Assembly (NCBI RefSeq): GCF_050337105.1
Contig: NZ_JAKJSQ010000005.1
Span: 1 to 64,000 of the forward strand
Length of the DNA stretch: 64,000 bases
Direction: 5' to 3'
Origin: Aliivibrio_A kagoshimensis
GTDB taxonomy: Bacteria > Pseudomonadota > Gammaproteobacteria > Enterobacterales > Vibrionaceae
Shown here: positions 43,643 through 52,619 of the stretch, one piece after another
How positions within the stretch are numbered: position 1 is the first letter of the stretch
Layout of the letters: each line of letters starts with the position of its first letter
Notes under the pieces: generated by a model
What the model was told of the DNA's origin: nothing
The model's database searches: none
What the model saw: only the letters and a program-made list of their open reading frames with translations
Program-made: the position numbers and the translations under genes

Positions 43643-44957
43643 TTGAGTAAGTGTTTGCTAATCGGGTAAATTCATCCCCTCGGGCCATGAAATTTTTAAA
43701 TTGATCAAAACTCGCACAAGCCGGAGATAACATAACGATATCACCACGCTTCAAGATTGGAGTAATGGCGATTATCACCTCTTCGATGGAGTCCCATCGT
43801 TGGGCACTATCATGCAGAGCAAGGAATGCATCACCATCTGCACCGTAACAGTGTAGTTGAAGCTTTAAGGGCTCCAACATCTCTTTAAGTTCTGAAAAGT
43901 CAGCCCCTTTACCGTCACCTCCCACTAAAAGGTGCAGTGTGCCATCCAGTTGTAATCCAGATAGTGCAGCTTTGGTGCTGGCCAGATTGGTCGCTTTTGA
44001 GTCATTAACCCAACGTACACCGCTTTTATCAGCAACGACCTGGCAACGGTGAGTCAGCCCTTGGTAAGAGGTTATGGCGGACAAAGCCTCTGTCACATTA
44101 ATACCAGAGGCATCAATCAACGCAATTGCCACTAAACAGTTAGCCACATTATGACGACCGACTAATCGAATATCGTGACTGGCAATGATTGGCAGATCGC
44201 CTTTACATAACCACTCCTGCCCATCACGTGTCGTGACACCATAATCGATGGCAGAGTCTAAGCCAAAACTGACTGTATTGAACGAGCCATCCGGATAAGT
44301 TTGTTGATCTTCGCGATTAACAATACAGATATCCGCATGGTCAAAAATGCGTAATTTTGCTTTTCGGTAATCACTCATGCCTTCATATCTATCCATATGA
44401 TCTTCAGAGAGATTCAAGAAAGCGGCCGCTTTTAGATGCAGCGAAGTGGTTGTCTCTAATTGAAAACTCGATAACTCCAACACGTAGAGTTCAGCCTCTT
44501 GCTCCAGCAGATCCAGTGCGGCATAACCAATATTGCCACCGATGGCTGCTTTAACTCCGGCCGCTTTTGCCATCGCTCCCGTTAAATCCGTCACAGTGCT
44601 TTTACCATTGGAGCCGGTAATGGCGACTACTGGCACCTTCACAGCCCATGCAAACAGCTCAATATCCCCCACAATTGGAATACCCGCTTGTTGAGCACTT
44701 ATTAGCTCAGGGGTCGCTAAGGCGATACCAGGATTGACAACAATCAAATCGGCGCCTAACAACCAATCAGTATGCCAGCTGCCACAGTGAACATCGATAT
44801 CGTTAGGTAGTTGTTCAAGCCCAGGTGGTAAAGGTCGAGTATCAATCACCCGAATAACCAACGAGTGTGGCTGACGCAGAAGGTGTCGTACCACAGACAA
44901 ACCTGTCATGCCTAAACCGACAACAACAACCTGTTTTACCCCATCCAATCCCTGCAT
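43623..44957 (-). CDS. murD: UDP-N-acetylmuramoylalanine--D-glutamate ligase
   Basis: Adds D-Glu to UDP-MurNAc-L-Ala. The 444 residues have VVVGLGMTGLSVVRHL, the P-loop GSNGKST (115-121), LNLSEDHMDRYEG, the NDSKATN metal and substrate segment, and a C-terminal LSPACASFDQFKNFMARGDEF. It starts 3 nt after the mraY stop and runs 20 nt into ftsW. All are on the reverse strand of the dcw cluster. Confidence 0.97.
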   Translation of the reverse strand: MQGLDGVKQVVVVGLGMTGLSVVRHLLRQPHSLVIRVIDTRPLPPGLEQLPNDIDVHCGSWHTDWLLGADLIVVNPGIALATPELISAQQAGIPIVGDIELFAWAVKVPVVAITGSNGKSTVTDLTGAMAKAAGVKAAIGGNIGYAALDLLEQEAELYVLELSSFQLETTTSLHLKAAAFLNLSEDHMDRYEGMSDYRKAKLRIFDHADICIVNREDQQTYPDGSFNTVSFGLDSAIDYGVTTRDGQEWLCKGDLPIIASHDIRLVGRHNVANCLVAIALIDASGINVTEALSAITSYQGLTHRCQVVADKSGVRWVNDSKATNLASTKAALSGLQLDGTLHLLVGGDGKGADFSELKEMLEPLKLQLHCYGADGDAFLALHDSAQRWDSIEEVIIAITPILKRGDIVMLSPACASFDQFKNFMARGDEFTRLANTYSSELTFE

Positions 44958-44960
44958 TTT

Positions 44961-46043
44961 TTAACGTACCTTTAGCGTAGCCAGTGCAATCAACATTAAG
45001 ATCATTGAGATAATCCAAAAACGAACAATAACTCTAGGCTCAGGCCAGCCTTTTAACTCGTAGTGGTGGTGAATCGGGGCCATACGGAAAATGCGTTGCC
45101 CTCGTAGTTTGTATGAGCCAACTTGAAGAATAACGGATACCGTCTCCATCACAAAAACGCCGCCCATAATGACCAGTAAGAACTCTTGACGAACTAAAAC
45201 GGCAATCGTCCCTAAGGCACCACCTAAAGCCAGCGAACCTACATCCCCCATAAATACTTGCGCTGGGTAGGTATTGAACCATAAGAAACCGAGCCCAGCA
45301 CCGACAATAGCAGCACAGACAATCACTAACTCACTGCTCTCTTTTATGTAAGGGATATGTAGATAGGCAGCATAATTAACATTACCTGTCGCCCAAGCAA
45401 CAATTGCAAATCCAGTCGCGACAAAAATCGTCGGCATGATAGCTAAACCGTCCAGCCCGTCGGTTAAGTTCACTGCATTACTGGTACCAACAATAACAAA
45501 ATAGGTTAATACGATGTAGAAAAGGCCAAGTTGCGGCATCACGTCTTTAAAGAATGGCACAACCAGTTGAGTCGCTGCCGTATCTTTGCCGTAAGTATAA
45601 AGAACAAATGCCATGACCAATGCAATGGCGGATTGCCAAAAAAACTTCCAGCGAGCAATCAAACCGTCGGTGTCTTTACGAATTACTTTACGGTAGTCAT
45701 CAGCAAACCCAACAGCACCATAGCCAAACAGAACAAACAGTACTGCCCATACATAAGGGTTACTTAGATCTGCCCATAATAGAACCGTTAAACCGATAGC
45801 AAACAGTATCATCACTCCCCCCATCGTTGGGGTGCCTCGTTTACTAAAGTGAGACTCAGGGCCGTCATCTCGAACCACTTGCCCAATTTGCATGTTCTGC
45901 AAGTAGCGGATTAATTTAGGTCCAAACCATAAAGAGAAAACAAGCGCAGTAATAACACTGATTATTGCTCGAAAAGAGAGGTACTCAAACAGTCGAAAAA
46001 ACGGGAAGTACTGCTCTAATATGTTCGCTAGCCAAATGATCAT
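44961..46043 (-). CDS. mraY: Phospho-MurNAc-pentapeptide translocase
   Basis: Integral membrane enzyme that joins UDP-MurNAc-pentapeptide to undecaprenyl phosphate, making lipid I. The 360 residues (same as E. coli) have about ten spans, GTPTMGGVMIL, catalytic Asp115-Asp116 in GFADDYRKV, NAVNLTDGLDGLA and the third acidic and His-rich loop FRMAPIHHHYELKGWPEPRV. It overlaps the murF stop by 4 nt. Confidence 0.98.
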   Translation of the reverse strand: MIIWLANILEQYFPFFRLFEYLSFRAIISVITALVFSLWFGPKLIRYLQNMQIGQVVRDDGPESHFSKRGTPTMGGVMILFAIGLTVLLWADLSNPYVWAVLFVLFGYGAVGFADDYRKVIRKDTDGLIARWKFFWQSAIALVMAFVLYTYGKDTAATQLVVPFFKDVMPQLGLFYIVLTYFVIVGTSNAVNLTDGLDGLAIMPTIFVATGFAIVAWATGNVNYAAYLHIPYIKESSELVIVCAAIVGAGLGFLWFNTYPAQVFMGDVGSLALGGALGTIAVLVRQEFLLVIMGGVFVMETVSVILQVGSYKLRGQRIFRMAPIHHHYELKGWPEPRVIVRFWIISMILMLIALATLKVR

Positions 46044-47401
46044 TTATTACTCTCCTTTAGAGCCTTCACAACGTCACTCATGCGAGAACTGTTTGCGCCT
46101 TTTACCAACACGGTAACCTCATTGTTTTTCTGTTTATCTAATTGCTGTAATAAAAACGCAATCATCGCTTCGCGGCAATCAAAGTGCATTCCATTACAAA
46201 GTTCACTGATTATTTTACTATCAGACCCAAAAGTCATGACATTCTCAAAATCAAACTGAGCTGCATATTCACCAACTTGACGATGAAGTGCAAGACTTTC
46301 TGTTCCTAATTCAGCCATATACCCTAAAACAAGCCAACGCTCTCCTTGAAAACTGCTTAATAACTCAGCCGCAGATTTCATCGCAGGAACACTGGCATTA
46401 TAAGAGTCATCAATAAGAGTCAACGTATCCGTGAGTTTAACCACTTCTACCCGTCCTTTCACATTACGAACACGCTCTAGCCCCTGTTTCACTTCACTAA
46501 GCGTAGCACCAGCAAGCATAGAAAGTGCAGCCGCAGCCAATGCGTTGCTAATATTGTGTTTCCCTAATAGGTGTAAGTTGATATCCAACTCACCATCAGG
46601 GGTGTGCATGATAAAACTGGCTTCTCCATGATGGTTAATCACAATATGGGAGGCGTAAAAGTCGGTCTCTGGGTTACTTAATGAGAAGAGTGTCACCTTT
46701 TTATCACTTAACACAGTCTGCCATAACATCATGTCACAGCTGTCACTGTTAACCACCGCATGACCATCGGTTGGTAAACCTTGAAAAATTTCCGCTTTGG
46801 CCGTTGCTACCCCTTGCAGAGAACCAAAACCCTCTAAGTGTGCAGCTGCAATATTATTAACCAGCGCAATGTCGGGTTTTACTAACTGAGTGGTGTAAGC
46901 GATCTCGTTAAGATGATTGGCCCCTAACTCAATGATTGAGTAGTCATCTTGGGGCTCCGCTCTTAATAACGTTAAAGGTACCCCGATTTCATTATTAAAA
47001 TTACCTGCCGTCGCTAATACCTTACCTTTTAATTGCAGTATCTCTGCCAGCATCTCTTTGACCGTGGTTTTGCCACAGCTTCCAGTCAACGCAATCGCCA
47101 GTGCCTTGGATTGCTGATGCACCCACTCTCCTAACTGACCTAGAGCCACTTGTGTGTCTTTTACAACCAGTTGCGGAACGGCTACATCCAGTTTTTTACT
47201 GACCAATAGAGCCGTAACGCCATCAGTCACAGCTTGATGACAAAAATCATGAGCATCAAAGCGCTCACCAATAAGGGCAATAAAAAGAGTCTGTCGCTCG
47301 ATACTGCGAGTATCCGTAGACACGTGCTGGACAGTGGCATCACCCCCCACAAGCTCAGCATTGAGTATTGGTGCTAATTCGCTCAATTTAAAAGGGGTCA
47401 T
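46040..47401 (-). CDS. murF: UDP-MurNAc-tripeptide--D-alanyl-D-alanine ligase
   Basis: Adds D-Ala-D-Ala to complete the pentapeptide. The 453 residues (E. coli 452) carry P-loop GSCGKTT (107-113), NFNNEIGVPLTLL, ELGANHLNEI and the DDSYNASVPAMKSA motif. The Ddl that supplies D-Ala-D-Ala is not in this window. Four-base overlaps with murE and mraY indicate tight coupling. Confidence 0.97.
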   Translation of the reverse strand: MTPFKLSELAPILNAELVGGDATVQHVSTDTRSIERQTLFIALIGERFDAHDFCHQAVTDGVTALLVSKKLDVAVPQLVVKDTQVALGQLGEWVHQQSKALAIALTGSCGKTTVKEMLAEILQLKGKVLATAGNFNNEIGVPLTLLRAEPQDDYSIIELGANHLNEIAYTTQLVKPDIALVNNIAAAHLEGFGSLQGVATAKAEIFQGLPTDGHAVVNSDSCDMMLWQTVLSDKKVTLFSLSNPETDFYASHIVINHHGEASFIMHTPDGELDINLHLLGKHNISNALAAAALSMLAGATLSEVKQGLERVRNVKGRVEVVKLTDTLTLIDDSYNASVPAMKSAAELLSSFQGERWLVLGYMAELGTESLALHRQVGEYAAQFDFENVMTFGSDSKIISELCNGMHFDCREAMIAFLLQQLDKQKNNEVTVLVKGANSSRMSDVVKALKESNK

Positions 47402-48897
47402 GATGTCATCTCTTGCAACAGAGTTGCTGCTGTTTCTCGATCGGAATAGTGTACATTGCCGCTATCAAATACTTGATAATCTTCGTGGCCTTTACCTGCT
47501 AACAGAATAATGTCCCCCTCATTCGCCCCTTTTAACGCCAGTTGACAAGCATCAAAACGATGATGTTCAACAAAGATATCTCCAGGGTTATTCACCCCAG
47601 CTAGCATATCGTCAATGATACGTTTAGGATCTTCAGTACGTGGATTATCATCGGTTAAAATGACGTTATCTGATAGGCGTTCAGCAATCTCAGCCATCAT
47701 AGGCCTTTTGCCTGTATCGCGATCGCCACCACACCCAACAATCGACCACAATTTACCCTCACAATGTACCCGTAGCGCTAGCAACGCTTTCTCTAAGGCA
47801 TCTGGGGTATGGGCATAATCCACGACAATTTTAGGTGCATTAGGACGGTTTGATATTTGAAAAAGTTCCATACGACCAATCACCGCATTTAGCTGAGGTG
47901 CCGTATCAACAAGCCGTTCAATGGAATAACCTTGTGTCAACAACGTCGCCATCGCAAGCAGAACATTGCTAGCATTAAACGCGCCGATAAGAGGTACGGT
48001 TAACTGGCAAGCTCCCCAACTTGAATCGATCTCCATTTCAATACCCTTTGTCGAGTATTGCACCGAGGTTGCCCACAACTTTTCTCCCTTTAACTCAGAG
48101 AGATCCCGTTGCTCAACCGAAACCGCCACAGCCTGAGGTAACTCAGTCAACCACTGATAGCCCACAGGATCATCGGCATTAATTATCGCAGCGGAACATT
48201 GATGTTCGGTAAACAGCCCTTTCTTTGCTAGACCGTACTGCTCCATATCCCCATGGTAATCAAGATGATCTCGGCTTAAATTAGTAAATACAGCGGCAGA
48301 AAAATCCAACGCCTTAACCCGGCCTTGCACTAAGCCGTGTGATGAGACCTCTAACGCCGTTAACTGCGCGCCCATCTGCTCCAACTCAAACAGAGTTTTC
48401 TGTATTTCAATGGCATTACCTGTGGTATTTTTTGCAGGAGTTAGGCTTTCAAGTAATCCATTTCCTGTGGTGCCCATCACGCCAGCACGTTGACCTAGCA
48501 GAGTTGCCCACTGAGCGATAATCTGTGAGATGGTGGTTTTACCATTGGTCCCCGTAATACCGACCAATGTCATTTTACGATCAGCTGCCTGATAAAAACG
48601 GCCAGCTAACGCTGATAGTATTCTGGCAATGTGATCCATATAGATAATCGGCACGCCATCTTGAACTGCAGTCGTGCCATTAACGTGCAGCTCATCAGCA
48701 TCAGCAATAACCGCAATCGCCCCAGCTTTAATTGCTGCAGAGATGAAGTTGCGTCCATCCAGAGCGTGCCCTTTAATGGCGACAAAAAGGCAGCCATTCG
48801 ATACCGCTCTGCTATCAACGCTCAATGCTGAAATTTGACTTAAATCGGTTACTGCTACCCAAGGAGAAAGCAGTTCTTTTAACGTTATAGTCGGCAT
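47398..48897 (-). CDS. murE: UDP-MurNAc-L-Ala-D-Glu--meso-diaminopimelate ligase
   Basis: Adds the third stem residue. The 499 residues have P-loop GTNGKTT (116-122), the substrate segment with TTGNAIEIQKTL, FTNLSRDHLDYHG, and DNPR at 417-420. The latter marks meso-diaminopimelate, rather than L-Lys, as the substrate (family knowledge). It overlaps murF by 4 nt and follows ftsI after 2 nt. Confidence 0.97.
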   Translation of the reverse strand: MPTITLKELLSPWVAVTDLSQISALSVDSRAVSNGCLFVAIKGHALDGRNFISAAIKAGAIAVIADADELHVNGTTAVQDGVPIIYMDHIARILSALAGRFYQAADRKMTLVGITGTNGKTTISQIIAQWATLLGQRAGVMGTTGNGLLESLTPAKNTTGNAIEIQKTLFELEQMGAQLTALEVSSHGLVQGRVKALDFSAAVFTNLSRDHLDYHGDMEQYGLAKKGLFTEHQCSAAIINADDPVGYQWLTELPQAVAVSVEQRDLSELKGEKLWATSVQYSTKGIEMEIDSSWGACQLTVPLIGAFNASNVLLAMATLLTQGYSIERLVDTAPQLNAVIGRMELFQISNRPNAPKIVVDYAHTPDALEKALLALRVHCEGKLWSIVGCGGDRDTGKRPMMAEIAERLSDNVILTDDNPRTEDPKRIIDDMLAGVNNPGDIFVEHHRFDACQLALKGANEGDIILLAGKGHEDYQVFDSGNVHYSDRETAATLLQEMTS

Positions 48898-48899
48898 GT

Positions 48900-50657
48900 T
48901 TACTCTCTTGTATTGACGATATCTAGGTGCTGAACACTCTTTTCATCTGGCGCTATATTTAAAATCTGTAACGCACTCTTTAGTACTTCACTAAAAACAG
49001 GGGCTGCCACTTGACCGGCATAATATTGATCACCTTGAGGCTCATTAATCACCACAACCAACGCAATCTGAGGATCACTTACCGGAGCCACACCCGCGGT
49101 AATGGTCATATACTCATCACTGTAACCGCCTTTAGCCGCTTTTCTTGATGTCCCTGTTTTTGCTGCAACGCGGTAACCCGGAACCGCCGCTTTTGTTGCG
49201 GTTCCGCCTTTTTGAGTCACGGTTTCTAACATATTGAGAACAGCACGTGCATTGTCCGCATCAACCACCTGTTTTCCAGGGATATCACCCGTCACTTTTA
49301 GAATCGAGAGCGGCCTAAGCTGACCATGAGCACCTAACGTGGCATATGCGTGCGCCAGTTGTATAGGGGTCACGGACAGTCCATAACCAAACGCCAAGGT
49401 TGCTATTTCAAATTTTGACCAACGGCGGCGATTTGGGAAAATACCGCTCGCTTCACCAATAAGGCTCAACCCTGAATCTTCACCTAATCCCATCGCATTA
49501 TAAGTCGCTAAGATATCTTGCAATGGCATATTAAGCGCAAGCGTAGCGACCCCAATATTGCTCGATTTCTTAAGGATCGTAGTCAGATCCGCTTTGCCAA
49601 TCTTGACACTATCTCGGACACGGCTTCCACCCAATTGCATGATGCCATTACCCGTATCGATAATCGTATTTAAGTTAGCCGTTTGGGTTTCTAATGCGGA
49701 CAGAACCACAAAAGGTTTGACCGTCGACCCTGGCTCCATTGAATCCGTAATGGTGCGATTTCTCATTCTAAAGCTTTGTAATTCATTACGATTATTCGGG
49801 TTATATGAGGGGGCATTCACCATAGTCAACACTTCCCCCGTGTGCACATCAATAATAATGACAGACCCTGACATGGCTCGATGATCCGCAACCGCCTGTT
49901 TAATTGCTCGATATGAGATAGCTTGTAAGCGTTGATCAATACTCAGAGTAAGAGGTTTCCCCTCCTCACGTTTTTTTAAAGAGATATTCTCGACCACACG
50001 TCCATAACGATCTTTTCGTACTGTTCTTCTGCCTGGCTCACCGGTAACCCAACCATCATAACTGCGCTCAACGCCCTCTAAACCGTGCCCATCAATACCA
50101 GTCACACCAATAACGTGAGCACTGATCTCACCACTTGGGTAGTAGCGACGAGATTCATCTTTAAGCCCAATACCAGACAGCTTTAATTTTTTGATATACG
50201 CTGACATCGCAGGGCTGACTTGACGCTGAAGATAGACAAAACGTCTTTTTTTATTTTTTTCAATCTTGGTGATCAGATCCTGTCGTTTGATACCAAGCAC
50301 ATCGGCTAATGCATACCAACGCTGAAGCTCCGCTAAACCACCATTTTTGTAGATAGTCACAGGATCGGCCCATACTGCCTGAACTGGCACACTCACCGCT
50401 AACTGTTCATTGTTTCGATCAGAAATAATGCCACGGGCAGAAGGGAGGGCTTTGACGCGAATCGAGCGCATATCCCCCTGCTGGATCAGGGAGTCAGGCT
50501 CAATCACTTGAATATAACCCGCTCGAGCTATTAGGATTGCCATGGCTAAAAAAATAAAGAAAACGATAACACCAAAGCGCCACTGAATAAGAGTCGGGGG
50601 CGCTTTGGTAATACGTTTATTACTATTTTTTTTCTGCTTTTTTTTCAACATTTTCAT
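48900..50657 (-). CDS. ftsI: Penicillin-binding protein 3 (septal transpeptidase FtsI)
   Basis: Class B PBP that cross-links septal glycan made by FtsW. The 585 residues have a basic cytoplasmic tail (1-25), one membrane anchor (about 27-48), a pedestal domain and a transpeptidase domain with STVK (Ser311, Lys314), SSN (365-367) and KTGT (500-503). The first 13 codons contain two A8 runs on the coding strand. It overlaps ftsL by 4 nt (ATGA). Confidence 0.97.
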   Translation of the reverse strand: MKMLKKKQKKNSNKRITKAPPTLIQWRFGVIVFFIFLAMAILIARAGYIQVIEPDSLIQQGDMRSIRVKALPSARGIISDRNNEQLAVSVPVQAVWADPVTIYKNGGLAELQRWYALADVLGIKRQDLITKIEKNKKRRFVYLQRQVSPAMSAYIKKLKLSGIGLKDESRRYYPSGEISAHVIGVTGIDGHGLEGVERSYDGWVTGEPGRRTVRKDRYGRVVENISLKKREEGKPLTLSIDQRLQAISYRAIKQAVADHRAMSGSVIIIDVHTGEVLTMVNAPSYNPNNRNELQSFRMRNRTITDSMEPGSTVKPFVVLSALETQTANLNTIIDTGNGIMQLGGSRVRDSVKIGKADLTTILKKSSNIGVATLALNMPLQDILATYNAMGLGEDSGLSLIGEASGIFPNRRRWSKFEIATLAFGYGLSVTPIQLAHAYATLGAHGQLRPLSILKVTGDIPGKQVVDADNARAVLNMLETVTQKGGTATKAAVPGYRVAAKTGTSRKAAKGGYSDEYMTITAGVAPVSDPQIALVVVINEPQGDQYYAGQVAAPVFSEVLKSALQILNIAPDEKSVQHLDIVNTRE

Positions 50658-50971
50658 TCGAAGTTAACGATGACCTCTTTATCAGAATCTGGGCGTTTCA
50701 TGTTTAACTCTTCAATAGAGCGTTGCTGAACCCTACTGTGTTCTGATAACGCCGTCTCCTCTAGAATGAGATTACGCCACTCACTGTCAAGATGATCTTT
50801 ATCTTGATAGAGATTATTGCGCTCTACAACCAACTGTCTGGTGCTGTGCGTCACCAAAACCACCCCTATCGCACTAATGAAAATAGTAATAAGCAAGATG
50901 AGCTGAAAGCGCCCTATCCCAAATAGGTCTCGTAATATGACGCTCGCTAACTGGTTTTTATCACTGCTCAT
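50654..50971 (-). CDS. ftsL: Cell division protein FtsL
   Basis: Small bitopic protein of the FtsQLB complex that activates FtsWI. The 105 residues have a short cytoplasmic N-terminus, a membrane span (about 19-42, FQLILLITIFISAIGVVLVTHSTR) and a periplasmic coiled coil rich in Leu, Glu and Asn. Sequence conservation of FtsL is low; the call rests on topology, size and position between rsmH and ftsI. It overlaps rsmH by 4 nt and ftsI by 4 nt. Confidence 0.95.
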   Translation of the reverse strand: MSSDKNQLASVILRDLFGIGRFQLILLITIFISAIGVVLVTHSTRQLVVERNNLYQDKDHLDSEWRNLILEETALSEHSRVQQRSIEELNMKRPDSDKEVIVNFE

Positions 50972-51918
50972 AGGCGAGCTGCGACTCGTAAAATAGAACT
51001 GCGTGAACGAGCATTTCCATCCACTTCATCGGTGGACGGTTTGATCGCTTTGCCAATCGCTTTCATCGACGCACTGCCTAATGCTTTTATTTGATCTTCT
51101 GTTAATGGCAAACCATGAGGAACCTGTGGCCCTTGGCTCTGCTTACGAATAAACCGTTTCACCATACGATCTTCAAGCGAGTGGAAACTGATGACCGAAA
51201 GACGTCCATCCTGAGCCAGAATTGACAGGGCTCCATTCAATGCTTTTTCAATCTCTTCCAGCTCACTATTAATATAGATTCTGATCGCTTGGAAACTGCG
51301 AGTCGCAGGGTGTTTTTTCTCTTTAAAACTCTTTGGCGCTGCATTCGAGATAAGATTAGCAAGCTGATTCGTACGTGTTAGCGGCTCTTTCTCTTCATCA
51401 TCACGGTGTGCAACAATCGCTTTTGCAATACGTCGTGCATGTTTCTCTTCACCAAACTCTCTCAATACCCAAGTAATGTCATCTAATTCTGCCGTTAATA
51501 GCCACTCAGAAGCAGGGATACCTGACGTGGGATCCATTCTCATGTCCAACGGGCCATCTTTCATAAAGCTGAAACCACGTTCTGCATCATCAAGCTGAGG
51601 AGAAGAGACACCGAGATCAAGCAAAACACCATCTATTTTTCCAACCAGATCTAATGATTCAACATACTCGGCAATGCCTGAAAAAGGTCCGTGGATAATT
51701 GAGAAACGAGGATCGGTTATGGTTTGCGCTTCAGCAATCGCTTGAGGGTCTCTATCGATGCCATATAAACGTCCTTGCTCACCTAGCTGAGACAAGATCT
51801 GACGACTGTGCCCACCTCGCCCAAACGTACCATCAATATATATTCCATTAGGTTTAAGCGCTAAGCCATCAATGGATTCTTGTAGTAACACTGATACGTG
51901 TTGAAATTGTTCAGACAT
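50968..51918 (-). CDS. rsmH: 16S rRNA (cytosine-1402-N4)-methyltransferase
   Basis: RsmH (MraW) methylates N4 of C1402 in 16S rRNA; RsmI, also in this window, methylates the ribose of the same base. The 316 residues have QHVSVLLQESIDGL, the SAM-binding YIDGTFGRGGHSR, DRDPQAI, DGVLLDLGVSSPQLDDAERGFSF and ISFHSLEDRMVKRF. It is the first gene of the dcw cluster here: no mraZ reading frame lies in the 274 bp between it and rnpB. Confidence 0.97.
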   Translation of the reverse strand: MSEQFQHVSVLLQESIDGLALKPNGIYIDGTFGRGGHSRQILSQLGEQGRLYGIDRDPQAIAEAQTITDPRFSIIHGPFSGIAEYVESLDLVGKIDGVLLDLGVSSPQLDDAERGFSFMKDGPLDMRMDPTSGIPASEWLLTAELDDITWVLREFGEEKHARRIAKAIVAHRDDEEKEPLTRTNQLANLISNAAPKSFKEKKHPATRSFQAIRIYINSELEEIEKALNGALSILAQDGRLSVISFHSLEDRMVKRFIRKQSQGPQVPHGLPLTEDQIKALGSASMKAIGKAIKPSTDEVDGNARSRSSILRVAARL

Positions 51919-52131
51919 AGTTAGTATTTATCGCCATATATACATAATAAAAAGAGTGGATTGCCATGGTTCGAAAATTCTAATGTAAAACAGCTACACC
52001 GCGGTTTTGTCATTGGTGTGTGAATTATTCGCCCAGTAAATCATTCTACCTGATCCAGTCTTGCTGAATCCAATTAAAAAGTGTTTCACTTGTTTATATT
52101 GCTAGGAAGAACTAAATATCTGTAGAAAGAG
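51919..52131. other. rsmH upstream region, no mraZ
   Basis: The 213 bp between the rsmH start and the rnpB terminator are AT-rich and hold no reading frame of note on either strand. No set of direct TGGG-type repeats, the sites used by MraZ in E. coli, is visible. The dcw promoter should be here, but I cannot pick a convincing -35/-10 pair. Confidence 0.55.
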
Positions 52132-52181
52132 AAAAGCCCATCATAAATCATCCTAATAAAAGGTGCTTTATGATGGGCTTT
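52132..52181 (-). terminator. Probable terminator of rnpB with a long loop
   Basis: Arms AAAAGCCCATCATAAA (52132-52147) and TTTATGATGGGCTT (52167-52180) form a stem of about 15 bp with a 19-nt loop. On the reverse strand TTTTCTCTTTC follows. It lies just beyond the RNase P RNA 3' end. Confidence 0.75.
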
Positions 52182-52192
52182 GCCTGTTTAAT

Positions 52193-52576
52193 TAGTGGAA
52201 TTGACCTATAAGCCGGGTTCTGTTCCGCTTTCGCGGTAGTAGCCATTCGTCTAGGCCAGCAATCGCTCACTGGCTCAAGCAACCTACCCGCCTCCAAACG
52301 CGAGCCGCGCTATGTGAAAGCCTATTTGGTCTTGCTCCGGGTGGAGTTTACCCTGCTACGAACTATTACTAGCCGCACGGTGCGCTCTTACCGCACCCTT
52401 TCAGCCTTACCTGTGCTTGTAAACAAGCCATCGGCGGTCTTCTCTCTGCTGCACTTGTCGTAAGCTTTCGCTTCCCAGGCGTTACCTGGCACCCTGCTCT
52501 ATGGAGCCCGGACTTTCCTCCCCTCCATCAGTCTCCCAAAGGACATCAATGAAGCAGCGGCTACCCAGTCAATTCC
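52193..52576 (-). ncRNA. rnpB: RNase P RNA (type A)
   Basis: Catalytic RNA that matures tRNA 5' ends. Read on the reverse strand, it starts GAATTGACTGGG and ends TAGGTCAATTCCAC, so the ends pair as stem P1. It contains the conserved GGAGGGGAGGAAAGTCCGG region near the 5' end, the loop GGTAAGGCTGAAAGGGTGC, and the 3' half with GAGTGAGCGATTGCTGGCC... AACCCGGCTTA. About 384 nt (E. coli 377). A -10-like TATACA lies at 52586-52591 with a GC-rich discriminator. The tRNAs at 60-1142 are among its substrates. Confidence 0.97.
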
Positions 52577-52619
52577 GTCGCGGATTGTATAAGAGCCGAA
52601 TAGAAGTTACCAGTAAAAA

